Part shown: piece after piece, positions 28,287 through 37,498 of the stretch
Position numbering within the stretch: the first letter of the stretch is position 1
Layout of the letters: every line of letters begins with the position of its first letter
NCBI RefSeq assembly: GCF_035825295.1
Contig: NZ_JAYMGI010000002.1
Location: 8,437,501-8,501,500, forward strand
Reading direction: 5' to 3'
Source of the DNA: Actinacidiphila sp. DG2A-62
GTDB taxonomy: Bacteria > Actinomycetota > Actinomycetes > Streptomycetales > Streptomycetaceae
Length of the DNA: 64,000 bases
Made by a program: the position numbers and the translations under genes
The notes under the pieces: generated by a model
Told to the model about the DNA's origin: nothing
The model's database searches: none
The model's input: the letters and a program-made list of their open reading frames with translations, nothing else

Positions 28287-29702
28287 GTGCAGACCCGCCG
28301 TGCCGCCGTCCTGTCCGCAGCCGCGCTCGCCGCCACCGCGGCGGCCACCGTGGCGACCGCCTCGGCCGGGCGCGCCGCGGCCGCCGCGGGTCCGCCCGGT
28401 CACGGGCGTCCGCGCCCCGGCGAGGGCCGGGGGGACCTGGTGCGCGTCACGCTCCCGGCGCCCGGCGGCCCGTATCCGGTCGGCACCCTGGCCCTGCGCC
28501 TGGTGGACCCCGCGCGCCGCGACCCGTGGACCGGGCGCGGCCGGCGCGAGCTGATGGTGTCGGTGCGCTACCCGGCCGCGGCGGTCGCCGGGTTCCCCGC
28601 CGCGCCGCAGATGCTGCCCGGCGAGGCGGCCGGCTTCGTCGCGCTCAACGGCCTCGGCGACGTGCCCGCCGACCGGGTCGACTGGGCGGCCACCTGGACC
28701 CGGGCGCACACCGGCGCGCCCGCCGCCTCGGGCCGCCGCCCGGTCGTGCTGTACTCGCCGGGCGCCGGCGACCCCCGCTCGCTCGGCACCACGCTCTGCG
28801 ACGACCTGGCCTCCCGCGGCTTCGTCGTCGTCATGGTCGACCACACCTACGACGCGTGCGCGGTCGAGTTCCCCGGCGGCCGTGTCGAGACGAGCGTGCT
28901 GCCCGCCGAACTGGCCGAGGCCGTGCCCGACCCGGAGCACCCGGACCCGGTGCGGGTCGCCGCCCTGCTGCGCAGGGTGCTGGGCGTGCGGGTGGACGAC
29001 CTGCGCTTCGTGCTCGACGCGCTGCCGGCGGCGCTGGCAGCGGCGGCGACCGGGAGCGCGGACCTGACCAGGACCGGGTCCGTGACCGGGACCGGGTCCA
29101 GGTCCGTGGCCGGGTCCGTGACCGGGACCATGGCGGGGCCGCGCGCCAGGACCGCTGCCGACTCCCTGCGCGCGGCGGCCGACTGGAGCCGCGTCGCGGC
29201 GTTCGGCCAGTCCGCGGGCGGCTTCGCCGCCCTCCAGGCGACGCACGACGACGCCCGGCTGCTGGCCGCGGCGGACCTCGACGGGGTCGTCGCGTACGTC
29301 CAGGAGGACTCCGACACCGGCTTCCTGTCGACGGTCGCCGCCGACGGCGTGGACCGTCCGTTCCTGCTCGTCGGCAGCGACGGCAACACCCGCCGCACCG
29401 TGCCCTCGTGGGACGCGCTGTGGCGCAACAGCCGCGGGCCGCGGGCCGGTTTCACGCTGCACGGCGCCGCGCACGGCAGCTTCACCGACTTCGAGGTGAT
29501 CGTGCCCCAACTGGCCCGCAGGCTGGGGCTGTCCGAGGCGACGGTGGCGCGGGACATCGGCACCGTGCCGCCGCGCCGGGCCGTCGCCGCCGACCGGGCG
29601 CTGCTGGCCGCGTTCTTCGGCCGGTGGCTGCGCGACGAGGACGACCACGGCCTGCTGGAGGGCCGCTCCCGGCGCCATCCGGACCTGCGGCCCTTCAGCT
29701 GA
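28287..29702 (+). CDS. Secreted alpha/beta hydrolase (PAF-acetylhydrolase-like lipase/esterase)
   Basis: Exported serine hydrolase of 471 residues. A Tat/Sec-like signal (QTRRAAVLSAAALAATAAAT...) spans the first ~35 residues. The alpha/beta fold shows VVLYSPGAGDPRSLGT (oxyanion region), VVMVDHTYDAC, the nucleophile elbow AFGQSAGGFAA (Ser about residue 312) and a late His in LHGAAHGSFTDF. The region resembles platelet-activating-factor acetylhydrolase (PF03403-like). Just before the nucleophile there is a Thr/Gly/Ser-rich insert (TGSVTGTGSRSVAGSVTG) made from DNA repeats at 29071-29131. GTG start with CCGAGGAG 6 nt upstream. Substrate unknown. Confidence 0.83.
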   Translation: MQTRRAAVLSAAALAATAAATVATASAGRAAAAAGPPGHGRPRPGEGRGDLVRVTLPAPGGPYPVGTLALRLVDPARRDPWTGRGRRELMVSVRYPAAAVAGFPAAPQMLPGEAAGFVALNGLGDVPADRVDWAATWTRAHTGAPAASGRRPVVLYSPGAGDPRSLGTTLCDDLASRGFVVVMVDHTYDACAVEFPGGRVETSVLPAELAEAVPDPEHPDPVRVAALLRRVLGVRVDDLRFVLDALPAALAAAATGSADLTRTGSVTGTGSRSVAGSVTGTMAGPRARTAADSLRAAADWSRVAAFGQSAGGFAALQATHDDARLLAAADLDGVVAYVQEDSDTGFLSTVAADGVDRPFLLVGSDGNTRRTVPSWDALWRNSRGPRAGFTLHGAAHGSFTDFEVIVPQLARRLGLSEATVARDIGTVPPRRAVAADRALLAAFFGRWLRDEDDHGLLEGRSRRHPDLRPFS

Positions 29703-29778
29703 GCCTCAGCCTTCGACCGCCGCTGTCGGCGCGACCCTCACCCTGAAGTCGAGGTCGACAGTCGCCGTCCGTCCGTGC

Positions 29779-30738
29779 TCAGCCGGCGTCCTCCCGCAGC
29801 TCCGCGGCGGTCGGCGGGTCCGCGCCCTCGCGGGTGCAGGTCAGCGCCGCTGCCCGGGCGGCCAGGGTCAAGGCGCGCAGCACCGGCGCGGCCGGCGCCG
29901 GCCCGTCCGTCGCCTCCGCCAGCGCCGCCCGCGGCCCTTCGCCGGCACCGAGCAGACCCGCCGACAGCAGCCCCGCGAGCAGCGCCGAGGTGAACGCGTC
30001 GCCGGCCCCGACGGTGTCCCGCACGGCGATCACCGGGGCCGCGACGTGCACACTGCCCCGCCGCCACCAGGCGCGCGCACCGCGCCCGCCCATCGTCAGC
30101 ACCACCAGCGCGGGACCGCCCTGCTCCGCCCAGCGGGCGGCGGCCTTGGTCGGCTCCACGCCCGGGTACAGCCAGGACAAATCCTCGTCGCTCGCCTTGA
30201 CCACGTCGCTCGCCGCCACCAGACGCTCCACCCGGGCGCGTTCGCGCTCCGGCGGACCCAGCAGCGCCGGGCGCAGATTGGGGTCGTACGACACCGTCGC
30301 CGCCGCCCGCGCCCCCTCGACCAGGTCGAGCACGGTGTCGGCGCCCGGCGGCAGCCCGGCGGCGATCGAGCCGGTGTGCACGTGGGCCGCCGGCCCGCCG
30401 CGCACCGCCCGCACCGCCGCCGCCGACAGCTCCCAGTCGATGTCGAAGTCGTAGGTCGCCGACCCGGCGCCGTCCAGCCGCGCGGTCGCGGTGGAGGTGG
30501 GCGCGTCGTCCACCGATCCCGTGACGAACTCGACGCCGCCGGCCTCCAGCCGCTCGCGCAGCACCGTGCCGAAGAAGTCGCGGCCGACGCGGGTCGCGAA
30601 GCGCACCGGGTGGCCGAGCCGGCCCAGGCCCAGCGCCACGTTCGCCGGGCTGCCGCCGGGCATGCCGCGCCGCTCCCCGTCCGGCCCGACCAGCACGTCG
30701 GTGAGCGCCTCGCCGATCACCAGGGCGGCCTGCGCCAT
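29779..30738 (-). CDS. PfkB-family carbohydrate kinase (fructokinase-like)
   Basis: A 319-residue ribokinase/fructokinase-type enzyme phosphorylating a ketose with ATP. PfkB signature 1 is GGSPANVALGLGRLGH (about residue 28), and signature 2 with the catalytic Asp is DTVGAGDAFTSALLAG (about 240). It is the last gene of the DeoR-led operon, 220 nt after the dehydrogenase, so it should phosphorylate the ketose (for instance fructose or xylulose) made from an imported polyol. ATG at 30738 with GAGGAGGCGAC upstream. Confidence 0.9.
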   Translation of the reverse strand: MAQAALVIGEALTDVLVGPDGERRGMPGGSPANVALGLGRLGHPVRFATRVGRDFFGTVLRERLEAGGVEFVTGSVDDAPTSTATARLDGAGSATYDFDIDWELSAAAVRAVRGGPAAHVHTGSIAAGLPPGADTVLDLVEGARAAATVSYDPNLRPALLGPPERERARVERLVAASDVVKASDEDLSWLYPGVEPTKAAARWAEQGGPALVVLTMGGRGARAWWRRGSVHVAAPVIAVRDTVGAGDAFTSALLAGLLSAGLLGAGEGPRAALAEATDGPAPAAPVLRALTLAARAAALTCTREGADPPTAAELREDAG

Positions 30739-30957
30739 GTCGCCTCCTCGTTCCGTTCCCGGCCGTCACCGCCGGCCGTCGTCCTGCGGCCGTCCCCGGC
30801 CATGGTCCGCCATCGGGTCCCGCGCGCTCCACTGCCCGCGGCGCCGTCCGCCGCCGCGCCGGCCGCCCGTGGACACGGCGCGCCGGGCGGCGGGACACGT
30901 GCGGGGCGAGGGCGGGACCGCGGACGGCGCCGCGGGCGGAGCCGCGGGCGGGATCGT

Positions 30958-31947
30958 TTACGGGTTCACCTGGATCTTGCGGCCCTGGCCCGCCTTGAAG
31001 CGGTCGAGCGCCGCGGCGTAGTCCACCAGCGGCAGCCGGTCGCTGATGAACACCTCCGGGTCCAGCACCCCGCCGGCGAACAGCTCGGCGGCCCGCTCGT
31101 AGCTGTGCAGCACCGCCATCGACCCGGTGATGGTGATCTCCTGGTTGTAGATCCGGTACGGGTCGATGGTGGCGCGGGCCGCGTAGTCCGCGACGCCGAA
31201 CTGCAGGAAGGTGCCGCCCTTGCCGACCCGGCCGAGGCCGTCCTGGATGGCCTTGGCGTTGCCGGTGGCGTCGATCACCACGTCCCAGCCGCGCGGCCGC
31301 TCGATCGCGTCCGCGGTGGTCGCGGTCTCGCTCACGCCCAGGGCGCGGGCGGTCGCCAGCCGCTCCTCGTTGAGGTCCACCACGTCCACGGTGGCCGCGC
31401 CGGTGCGCTTGGCCAGCTCCAGCATCATCAGGCCCATCGTGCCCGACCCGTAGATCAGCACATGCGAGGCGAGCGTGGAGCGCAGGATGTCGTAGCCGCG
31501 CACCGCGCAGGACAGCGGCTCGATCAGCGCCGCGTCCTCGGTGCGCACATGGTCGGGCAGCTTGACGCAGTTCGCCTCCGGCGCGACCGCGAACTCCGCG
31601 GCGCCGCCGGGGACGGTGACGCCGATGGCGTTCCACCGCTCGCACAGGTTGGAGCGGCCGATCCGGCAGTAGTGGCACTCGTGGCAGTACAGCGACGGGT
31701 CCACCGCGACCCGGTCGCCGACCGCCAGCCGCTCCACCGCGGCGCCCGCCGCGACCACCTCGCCGGCGAACTCGTGGCCCGGCACGATGGGCAGCGTCGG
31801 GGCGAACTCGCCCTGGAGGATGTGCAGGTCGGTCCCGCACAGACCACAGGCGGCGACCCGCACCACGACCTCGGACGGGCCCGGCGTCGGATCGTCGACC
31901 GTCTCGATGCCGACGACGCCGGGCGAGCTGATGACGGCAGCTTTCAC
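30958..31947 (-). CDS. Zinc-dependent polyol/alcohol dehydrogenase (MDR family)
   Basis: A 329-residue medium-chain dehydrogenase, probably oxidising an imported polyol to a ketose with NAD+. Catalytic zinc ligands are in ACGLCGTDLH and PGHEFAGEV; the structural zinc site has four cysteines in CHECHYCRIGRSNLC. The Rossmann motif is YGSGTMGLMMLE. The family includes sorbitol, xylitol/arabitol and threonine dehydrogenases. The GTG at 31947 overlaps the upstream permease stop (GTGA). Its place between sugar permeases and a PfkB kinase supports a sorbitol-, mannitol- or arabitol-type pathway. Confidence 0.9.
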   Translation of the reverse strand: MKAAVISSPGVVGIETVDDPTPGPSEVVVRVAACGLCGTDLHILQGEFAPTLPIVPGHEFAGEVVAAGAAVERLAVGDRVAVDPSLYCHECHYCRIGRSNLCERWNAIGVTVPGGAAEFAVAPEANCVKLPDHVRTEDAALIEPLSCAVRGYDILRSTLASHVLIYGSGTMGLMMLELAKRTGAATVDVVDLNEERLATARALGVSETATTADAIERPRGWDVVIDATGNAKAIQDGLGRVGKGGTFLQFGVADYAARATIDPYRIYNQEITITGSMAVLHSYERAAELFAGGVLDPEVFISDRLPLVDYAAALDRFKAGQGRKIQVNP

Positions 31948-32849
31948 TTGACCGCTCCTAGAGAGAGTCCTTGGACGAGCTTGTCCTGCGCGGCGAACCC
32001 GGCGGCCAGCACCGGCAGCGAGATGCACACCGCCGCGGCGCACACCTTCGCCAGGAACAGGCCCTGGCTGGTGACGAACGAGGTGAGGAAGACCGGCGCG
32101 GTGCCGGCCACCACCCCGGTCAGCACCCGGGCGAACAGCAGCTCGTTCCAGCTGAAGATGAACGAGATCAGCGCGGTGGCCGCGATGCCCGGCATCACCA
32201 CGGGCGCCACGATCCGCACCAGGATCGTCGGCAGTCCCGCGCCGTCGATGGAGGCGGCCTCCATGATCGCCGAGGGCACGTCGGCGAGGAACGAGCGCAT
32301 CATCCACACCGCGATCGGCAGGTTCATCGAGGTGTAGAGCAGGACCAGCAGCCAGATGTTGTCCAGCAGGTGGGCGTTCTTGGCGATCAGGTAGACCGGC
32401 AGCAGGCCGGCCACCGCGGGCAGCATCTTGGTGGACAGGAAGAAGAACATCGCGTCCGACCACTTGCGCACCGGCTTGATCGACAGCGCGTACGCCGCCG
32501 GGATCGCCAGCACGAGCACCAGCAGGGTGGAGCCGACGGCCGCGGTCAGCGAGTTCTCCAGCGGCGGCCAGGGACTGACCCCGGTGCCGGAGCCGAAGAA
32601 CTCGCGGTAGCCGTGCAGCGTCAGCGAGGCGCCCAGGTGCGGCGGGTTCGCCGCCGCGTCCTGCTCGCTGTGCAGCGAGGTGAGCACCATCCAGGCGAAG
32701 GGGAGGAAGAACACGATCCCGCACACCCACGCCAGCAGGCCCAGCAGGGTGCGGTTGCGGCGCTCGCGCGCGGCGGCCGGAGCGGTGGCGGCGCGCCGCG
32801 CCGGCTCGCGGGCGGCGCAGGCCGTGGGGGCAGCGGCGGTCGGGGCCAT
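31944..32849 (-). CDS. Carbohydrate ABC transporter permease (MalG-type)
   Basis: Inner-membrane permease of 301 residues with six predicted helices. The EAA loop that contacts the ATPase is MEAASIDGAGLPTILVRIVA (about residue 200). The first ~30 residues are an Ala/Arg-rich cytosolic extension. The ATG at 32849 overlaps the preceding permease stop (ATGA). With the other permease and the lipoprotein it forms a CUT1-type importer; no ATPase gene is present, so a shared MsiK-like ATPase encoded elsewhere is expected, as in other streptomycetes. Confidence 0.92.
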   Translation of the reverse strand: MAPTAAAPTACAAREPARRAATAPAAARERRNRTLLGLLAWVCGIVFFLPFAWMVLTSLHSEQDAAANPPHLGASLTLHGYREFFGSGTGVSPWPPLENSLTAAVGSTLLVLVLAIPAAYALSIKPVRKWSDAMFFFLSTKMLPAVAGLLPVYLIAKNAHLLDNIWLLVLLYTSMNLPIAVWMMRSFLADVPSAIMEAASIDGAGLPTILVRIVAPVVMPGIAATALISFIFSWNELLFARVLTGVVAGTAPVFLTSFVTSQGLFLAKVCAAAVCISLPVLAAGFAAQDKLVQGLSLGAVK

Positions 32850-33817
32850 CAGCGGATCTCCTCTCGCAGCAGCGACGAGACGGTGCGCAGCGCGAAGGTC
32901 GCCACGATGATCGACAGCACCACCACGATGACGCCCTCCGCGGACGCCTGCCCGTAGTCGTGCGCCTGGTAGAAGGTGCTGTAGACGGCGTACGGCAGGT
33001 TGGCGGTGCCGAGCCCGCCGGAGGTGAGGGTGAACACGGCGTCGAAGTTCTGCACCACGTACACCGTGCCCAGCAGCGCGGCCAGCTCCAGGTAGCGGCG
33101 CAGATGCGGGAAGGTGAGGTAGCGGAAGATCTGCCAGCTGTTCGCGCCGTCCACCCGGGCCGCCTCGATCACGTCGGAGGGGCGGGACTGCAGCCCGGCG
33201 AGCAGGATCAGCATCATGAACGGCGTCCACTGCCAGATCAGCGACGCCTCCACCGCCAGCTTCGGCGACTGCGACAGCCAGTCGGGCTGCGGCGCGTTGT
33301 CGCTGCCGAACAGCTTCCACAGCCAGTTCAGGCTGCCGTTGATCAGGCCGTACTCGGCGTTGTAGATGGCGTGCTTCCACAGCAGCGCGGACGCCACCGG
33401 CACCACCAGGAACGGCGTGATCAGCAGGGTGCGGACGATGCCGCGGCCGAGGAACTTGCGGTCCAGCAGCAGCGCCAGCCCGAGCCCGAGCACCAGGCTG
33501 ACCAGCACCACGGCCACGGTGAGCACCACGGTCGTCGTCATGGACGAGCGCAGCTCGTGGTCGGTGAACTCGGCCTTGTAGTTCTGCAGCCCGGCGAAGC
33601 CCTTGTTGCCCGGGTCCAGGGCGTTCCAGCGCATGAACGAGATCACCAGGGTGCCGACGAAGGGCAGCTGGGTCACCACGATCATGAAGACCAGCGCCGG
33701 CAGCAGCGGGGCCCTGCGGGACCACGCCCCGCGCGGCCGGGCGCGCGGCGGGGAGGCGCCCGCGCGCCCGGCCGCCGTACCGGCGGCGGAGGACAGTGAC
33801 ACGGTCGGGGTGCTCAT
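32849..33817 (-). CDS. Carbohydrate ABC transporter permease (MalF-type)
   Basis: Permease of 322 residues, six to seven helices (first LLPALVFMIVVTQLPFVGTL). The EAA motif is VIEAARVDGANSWQIFRYLT (about residue 222). A Pro/Arg-rich cytosolic N-terminal stretch of ~35 residues precedes helix 1. The ATG at 33817 comes 1 nt after the stop of the binding-protein gene, and its stop overlaps the second permease start, so translation of the three is coupled. Confidence 0.92.
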   Translation of the reverse strand: MSTPTVSLSSAAGTAAGRAGASPPRARPRGAWSRRAPLLPALVFMIVVTQLPFVGTLVISFMRWNALDPGNKGFAGLQNYKAEFTDHELRSSMTTTVVLTVAVVLVSLVLGLGLALLLDRKFLGRGIVRTLLITPFLVVPVASALLWKHAIYNAEYGLINGSLNWLWKLFGSDNAPQPDWLSQSPKLAVEASLIWQWTPFMMLILLAGLQSRPSDVIEAARVDGANSWQIFRYLTFPHLRRYLELAALLGTVYVVQNFDAVFTLTSGGLGTANLPYAVYSTFYQAHDYGQASAEGVIVVVLSIIVATFALRTVSSLLREEIR

Positions 33818-33818
33818 C

Positions 33819-35188
33819 TCACTGCCCCGCGTACTTGTCCGCGACCTTCTGGGCCAGCGACTGGCTGGTCTTCAGGGCGCTGTCCACGCTGGTGTGCCCG
33901 GCGATCGCGGAGCTGATCTCCTGGGACACCTTGGTGCCCAGGTCGGTGAACTCCGGTATGCCGACGAACTGGATGCCCGGGCCGGCCGCGGCTGCACGCC
34001 CGGGTTGGCCGGGTCGGCCGCCTCCAGCGCGTTCAGCGTGGGCTTGGCGAAGGCGGACGAGGCGTTGACGTAGGCGGCGTTGCTGTACGTCGAGGTGCGC
34101 TTGCCGGCCGGCACCCGGGACCAGCCGAGCTTGGTGCCGACCAGGTTCTCGTAACCCTTGCCGGACGCCCAGGAGATGAACTTCCACGCGTCCGACTGGT
34201 GCTTGCTGGCCTTCTGCACGCCCCAGGCCCAGGTGTACAGCCATCCGGAGCTCTTGGTCTTGTCGACCGGCGCCGGCACGTAGCCGATCTTCCCCGCCAC
34301 CGGCGAGTCGGAGGCCTCCAGCGAGCCTGCCGCTGACGTGGCGTCGTACCACATCGCGACCTTGCCCTGCTCCAGGTCGTTCAGGCACTCGGTGAACCCG
34401 GACTGCGGGGCGCCGGCCTCGCCGTGCTTGCGGACCAGGTCGACGTAGAACTTGGTGGCCTGGGTGAAGGCGGGGCTGTCGACCTGCGCCTTCCAGTCGG
34501 TGTCGAACCAGGTGCCGCCCATGGTGTTGACCACCGTGGTCAGCGGGGCGATCAGCTCGCCCCAGCCCGGCTGGCCGCGCAGGCAGATGCCCTTCATACC
34601 GGGCTTCGCGCCGTCCGCCTTCGCCGCCAGGTCCGCGACCTGCGCCCAGGTCGGGTTCGCCGGCATGGTCAGGCCCTTGGCGGCGAACACGTCCTTGCGG
34701 TACATCAGGAAGGAAGACTCACCGTAGAACGGCTCGGCGTAGATCTGACCGTTGTACGTCAGCGACTTCTGCATCGCGGGCAGGATGTCGCTCTGCGCGA
34801 AGGCGGTGTCGGCGTTCGCCTCCGAGGTGAGCGGCGCCAGCCAGCCGTTCTTGGCGTAGATCGGCGTCTCGTAGTTGCTGATGGTCGCCACGTCGTACTG
34901 GCCGGCCTGGCTGGAGAAGTCCTGGGTGATCTTGTCGCGGACGTCGTCCTCGGGCAGCACGGTGAAGTTGACCTTGATGCCGGTGGACTTGGTGAAGTTG
35001 GCCGCGGTGAGCTTCTGCAGGTCCACCATCTGCGGGTTGTTGACCATCAGCACGTTCAGCGAGTGCGATCCGGACCCGCCGCCCGATCCGCCGGCTCCCG
35101 AGCAGCCCGCGGCGAGCAGGGTGCCGCACAGGGCGAGGGCGAGCGGGGGCAGTACGCGGCGGGTCGTTCTCGACGCGGGGAGTGTCAT
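33819..35188 (-). CDS. Carbohydrate ABC transporter substrate-binding lipoprotein (frameshifted)
   Basis: Extracellular sugar/polyol-binding lipoprotein, about 456 residues once one base is restored. The lipoprotein signal ends in the lipobox LLAAGC (Cys about residue 29), then a Gly/Ser linker and the SBP_bac_1 fold (VNNPQMVDLQKLTAANF, EPFYGESSFLMYRKDVF). The frame runs through DPANPGVQP and then goes wrong; the natural C terminus (AGPGIQFVGIPEFTDLG ... VADKYAGQ) continues in the next frame to the stop at 33819. The break at about 33985-33993 fits loss of one base in a CAGCC-GCGG run. ATG with AAGGGA upstream. Probably a sequence error rather than a dead gene. Confidence 0.88.
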
Positions 35189-35275
35189 GACGCGTCCCTT
35201 TCATGACAGGGGTGGAGGGTGTGCAGGGGGGAGGAATGGGGATCGGAGGGGAAAAAGGGCGCGCCGACCCGCGGG

Positions 35276-36037
35276 TCAGACCCTGAAGACGCGCGGGCCC
35301 AGCAGTGTGTAGCGGTGCGCCTCGGCGCTGGACAGGCCGGTGTCGGTGACGATCGCCTCGAAGTCGCCGACCTCCGCGAAGCGGCAGAAGCTGCTCGCGC
35401 CGAACTTGCTGTGGTGGCCCATGAACACCCGGCGCCGCGAGACCCGCAGCGCCTTGGCCTTCACATCGGCGACCACCGGGTCGGGCGTGGTCAGCCCCAG
35501 TTCCCTGGAGATGCCGTTGGAGCCCATGAAGGCCAGGTCGATGACGAAGCCGGAGAGCATCTCGCAGGCCCAGGAACCGACGGTGGCCAGCGTCCGGGCC
35601 CGCACCCGACCGCCCAGCAGCAGCACGGTGGTGTTGGCGGAGTCCGCCACCGCCGCCGCGGTGGACAGCGAGGCGGTGACGACGGTCAGCGGACGGTCGC
35701 CCGGCAGCAGCGCGGCGAGGAGCTGGGGGGTGTAGCCCTCGTCCACGAACACGGTCTCGGCCTCGCCGAGCAGCTTGACCGCCTCGGCGGCGATCCGGCG
35801 CTTGTCGGCCACGTGCAGCGTGACCCGCTGCGCCAGGTCCGTCTCGAAGCCGGCGCCCTCGACCGGGTACGCGCCGCCGTAGGTGCGGCGGACCAGCCCG
35901 CGGCGCTCCAGCACCCCAAGGTCGCGGCGGATGGTCTCCGGCGCCACCCGCAGATCGGCGGCCATGGCGGTGACCTCGACCTGCCCCTGGTGCCGTGCGA
36001 GGGCGAGGATCCGGTGCTGGCGTTCTTCTGCCCGCAT
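35276..36037 (-). CDS. DeoR-family transcriptional regulator
   Basis: Regulator of 253 residues: an N-terminal winged helix (EERQHRILALARHQGQVEVT, then DLRVAPETIRRDLGVLERRG) and a C-terminal DeoRC sugar-phosphate-sensing domain (VFVDEGYTPQLLAALLPG, FMGSNGISRELGLTTPD). Such proteins usually repress the operon they precede and are released by a phosphorylated sugar intermediate, here probably the PfkB product. First gene of the import operon, 87 nt before the binding-protein gene. ATG at 36037. Confidence 0.92.
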   Translation of the reverse strand: MRAEERQHRILALARHQGQVEVTAMAADLRVAPETIRRDLGVLERRGLVRRTYGGAYPVEGAGFETDLAQRVTLHVADKRRIAAEAVKLLGEAETVFVDEGYTPQLLAALLPGDRPLTVVTASLSTAAAVADSANTTVLLLGGRVRARTLATVGSWACEMLSGFVIDLAFMGSNGISRELGLTTPDPVVADVKAKALRVSRRRVFMGHHSKFGASSFCRFAEVGDFEAIVTDTGLSSAEAHRYTLLGPRVFRV

Positions 36038-36508
36038 GAGGCCACCCGCCTTCCGTCGCGTTGGATTCGTCGTCGTATCCGGTCCGGGCAGCGTGTGCCC
36101 GGTGATGCCCGCAGAAGAGTTATACCGCTGGGGTTCTGCCCGGCCAGGGCCCATAACGGACGCGTTCCGGCCCGGTTTCGCCCGAAGCCGGAGAGAATCC
36201 GCGCAGGTCAGATGGCTATGGTGAAAATCACTGTGACGACGGCACTCCACTGGGGCGTCACGACTGCCCGTTTCGGGCCCTGCCCGATAGCGGGCATCTA
36301 CACGTATCGGGCGGGGCGGCGGCAGCCGGTCGCCCCCGCGCTGGCCGCCGCCGCGGCCCGCTCCGCCGGGCCGCGCGCCCGCCCGCGGGCACGCTGATGC
36401 CCGCCGGGCATCACAGCCGCGCGATCCGGTCTTGGACGCGAGACCACCGGCGCACCGACGGTGGAGACGTACGCCCCTCGCGTACGCACGACCGAAAGGC
36501 TGTCTCCC
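36038..36508. other. Divergent intergenic region between deoR-type and SDR genes
   Basis: No gene seen in 471 bp. On the minus strand TATAAC (36124-36119) could be the -10 of the DeoR operon, without a clear -35. On the plus side there are TGCCCG-ATAG-CGGGCA (36281-36296) and the stronger inverted repeat TGATGCCC-GCC-GGGCATCA (36395-36413), 96 bp before the SDR start, plus two CGTACG palindromes near 36470-36486. Confidence 0.5.
36395..36413. promoter_or_regulatory. Inverted repeat upstream of SDR gene, candidate operator
   Basis: TGATGCCC-GCC-GGGCATCA is a perfect 8-bp inverted repeat with a 3-nt centre, 96 bp before the SDR ATG in a divergent region. Regulatory role inferred from symmetry only. 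Confidence 0.35.
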
Positions 36509-37375
36509 ATGCGTGTCTTCCTCACCGGCGGCTCCGGCTACCTCGGCGCCGCCACCGTTCGGGCGCTCGTCCGGCGGGGCCACGACGTCAGCGCCCTGGC
36601 CCGCAGCGAGCGGTCGGCCGCCGCGGTGGCCGGACTGGGCGCCGACCCCGTGCCCGGCGACCTGACCGACCTCACGGTGCTGCGCGACGCCGCGCGCGCC
36701 GCCGACGCCGTGATCCACCTGGGCGTGGACTACGCCGCCGACACCGCCGCCCGCGACCTCGACGCCGCCCTGGCGATGCTGGACGGCCTCGGCGGGCGCG
36801 GCGCCTACGTGCACACCGGCGGGCTGTGGGTCTACGGCGACACCGACGGGGTGGCCGACGAGGACGCGCCGCGGCGGCCACCGCGGATCACCGCCTGGCG
36901 CGAGGCCAACGAGCGGCGCGTGCTCGCCGCCGCCGCGGCCGGCGCCCGCCCGGTCCTGGTCATGCCCGGCGTGGTCTACGGCCGCGGCGGCGGCCTGATC
37001 GAGACGTACTTCGCCGAACCGGCCCGCGCCCACGGCGCCGTCCCCCGCATCGGCGACGGCGCGGGCCACTGGGCCGTCGTCCACGTGGACGACGCCGCCG
37101 AGCTGTACGCGCTCGCGCTCGACGCCGCGCCCGGTTCCGTCTACGGCGCCGCGGCCGACGAGCAGCCCACCCACGCCGAGATCGTCCTGGCGGTCAGCCG
37201 CGCGGTCGGCGCACCCGGCGCGGTCGAGGTCCTCACCCCGGCCGAGGCGGAGCGGCGGATGGGTCCGATCGCCGAGCCGTTCGGCTTCGACCAGCGGTTC
37301 AGCGCCGCCCGCGCCCGCAAGGAGCTGGGCTGGGCTCCGGCCCACCACGACGTGCTCGGCGAACTCGCGTCCTGA
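36509..37375 (+). CDS. NAD-dependent epimerase/dehydratase family (SDR) protein
   Basis: A 288-residue extended-type SDR. The nucleotide-binding motif is FLTGGSGYLGAATVRAL at the N terminus. The usual active-site YxxxK is not present in standard form: the equivalent segment reads TAWREANERRVL after HTGGLWVYG, as in atypical SDRs annotated NAD(P)-dependent oxidoreductase. The C terminus includes VVHVDDAAELYALAL and FSAARARKELGW. Substrate unknown; the mutated catalytic motif argues against a sugar-nucleotide epimerase. ATG at 36509. Converges with the LysR gene. Confidence 0.86.
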   Translation: MRVFLTGGSGYLGAATVRALVRRGHDVSALARSERSAAAVAGLGADPVPGDLTDLTVLRDAARAADAVIHLGVDYAADTAARDLDAALAMLDGLGGRGAYVHTGGLWVYGDTDGVADEDAPRRPPRITAWREANERRVLAAAAAGARPVLVMPGVVYGRGGGLIETYFAEPARAHGAVPRIGDGAGHWAVVHVDDAAELYALALDAAPGSVYGAAADEQPTHAEIVLAVSRAVGAPGAVEVLTPAEAERRMGPIAEPFGFDQRFSAARARKELGWAPAHHDVLGELAS

Positions 37376-37440
37376 TCCGGGCGGGGCGGGGCGCTGCCCG
37401 GCGGGGAGTCCGCGGCACCGGCGGAGCCGGAGCACGGACG

Positions 37441-37459
37441 GGGCCGCCGCGGGCGGCCC
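37441..37459. terminator. Hairpin between convergent SDR and LysR genes
   Basis: GGGCCGCC, a 3-nt loop and GGCGGCCC form a perfect 8-bp stem in the 123-bp convergent gap. Confidence 0.5.
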
Positions 37460-37498
37460 GCCCCGGCCCCGCTCCAGCGGACCGGGACCGCCCGCGGC

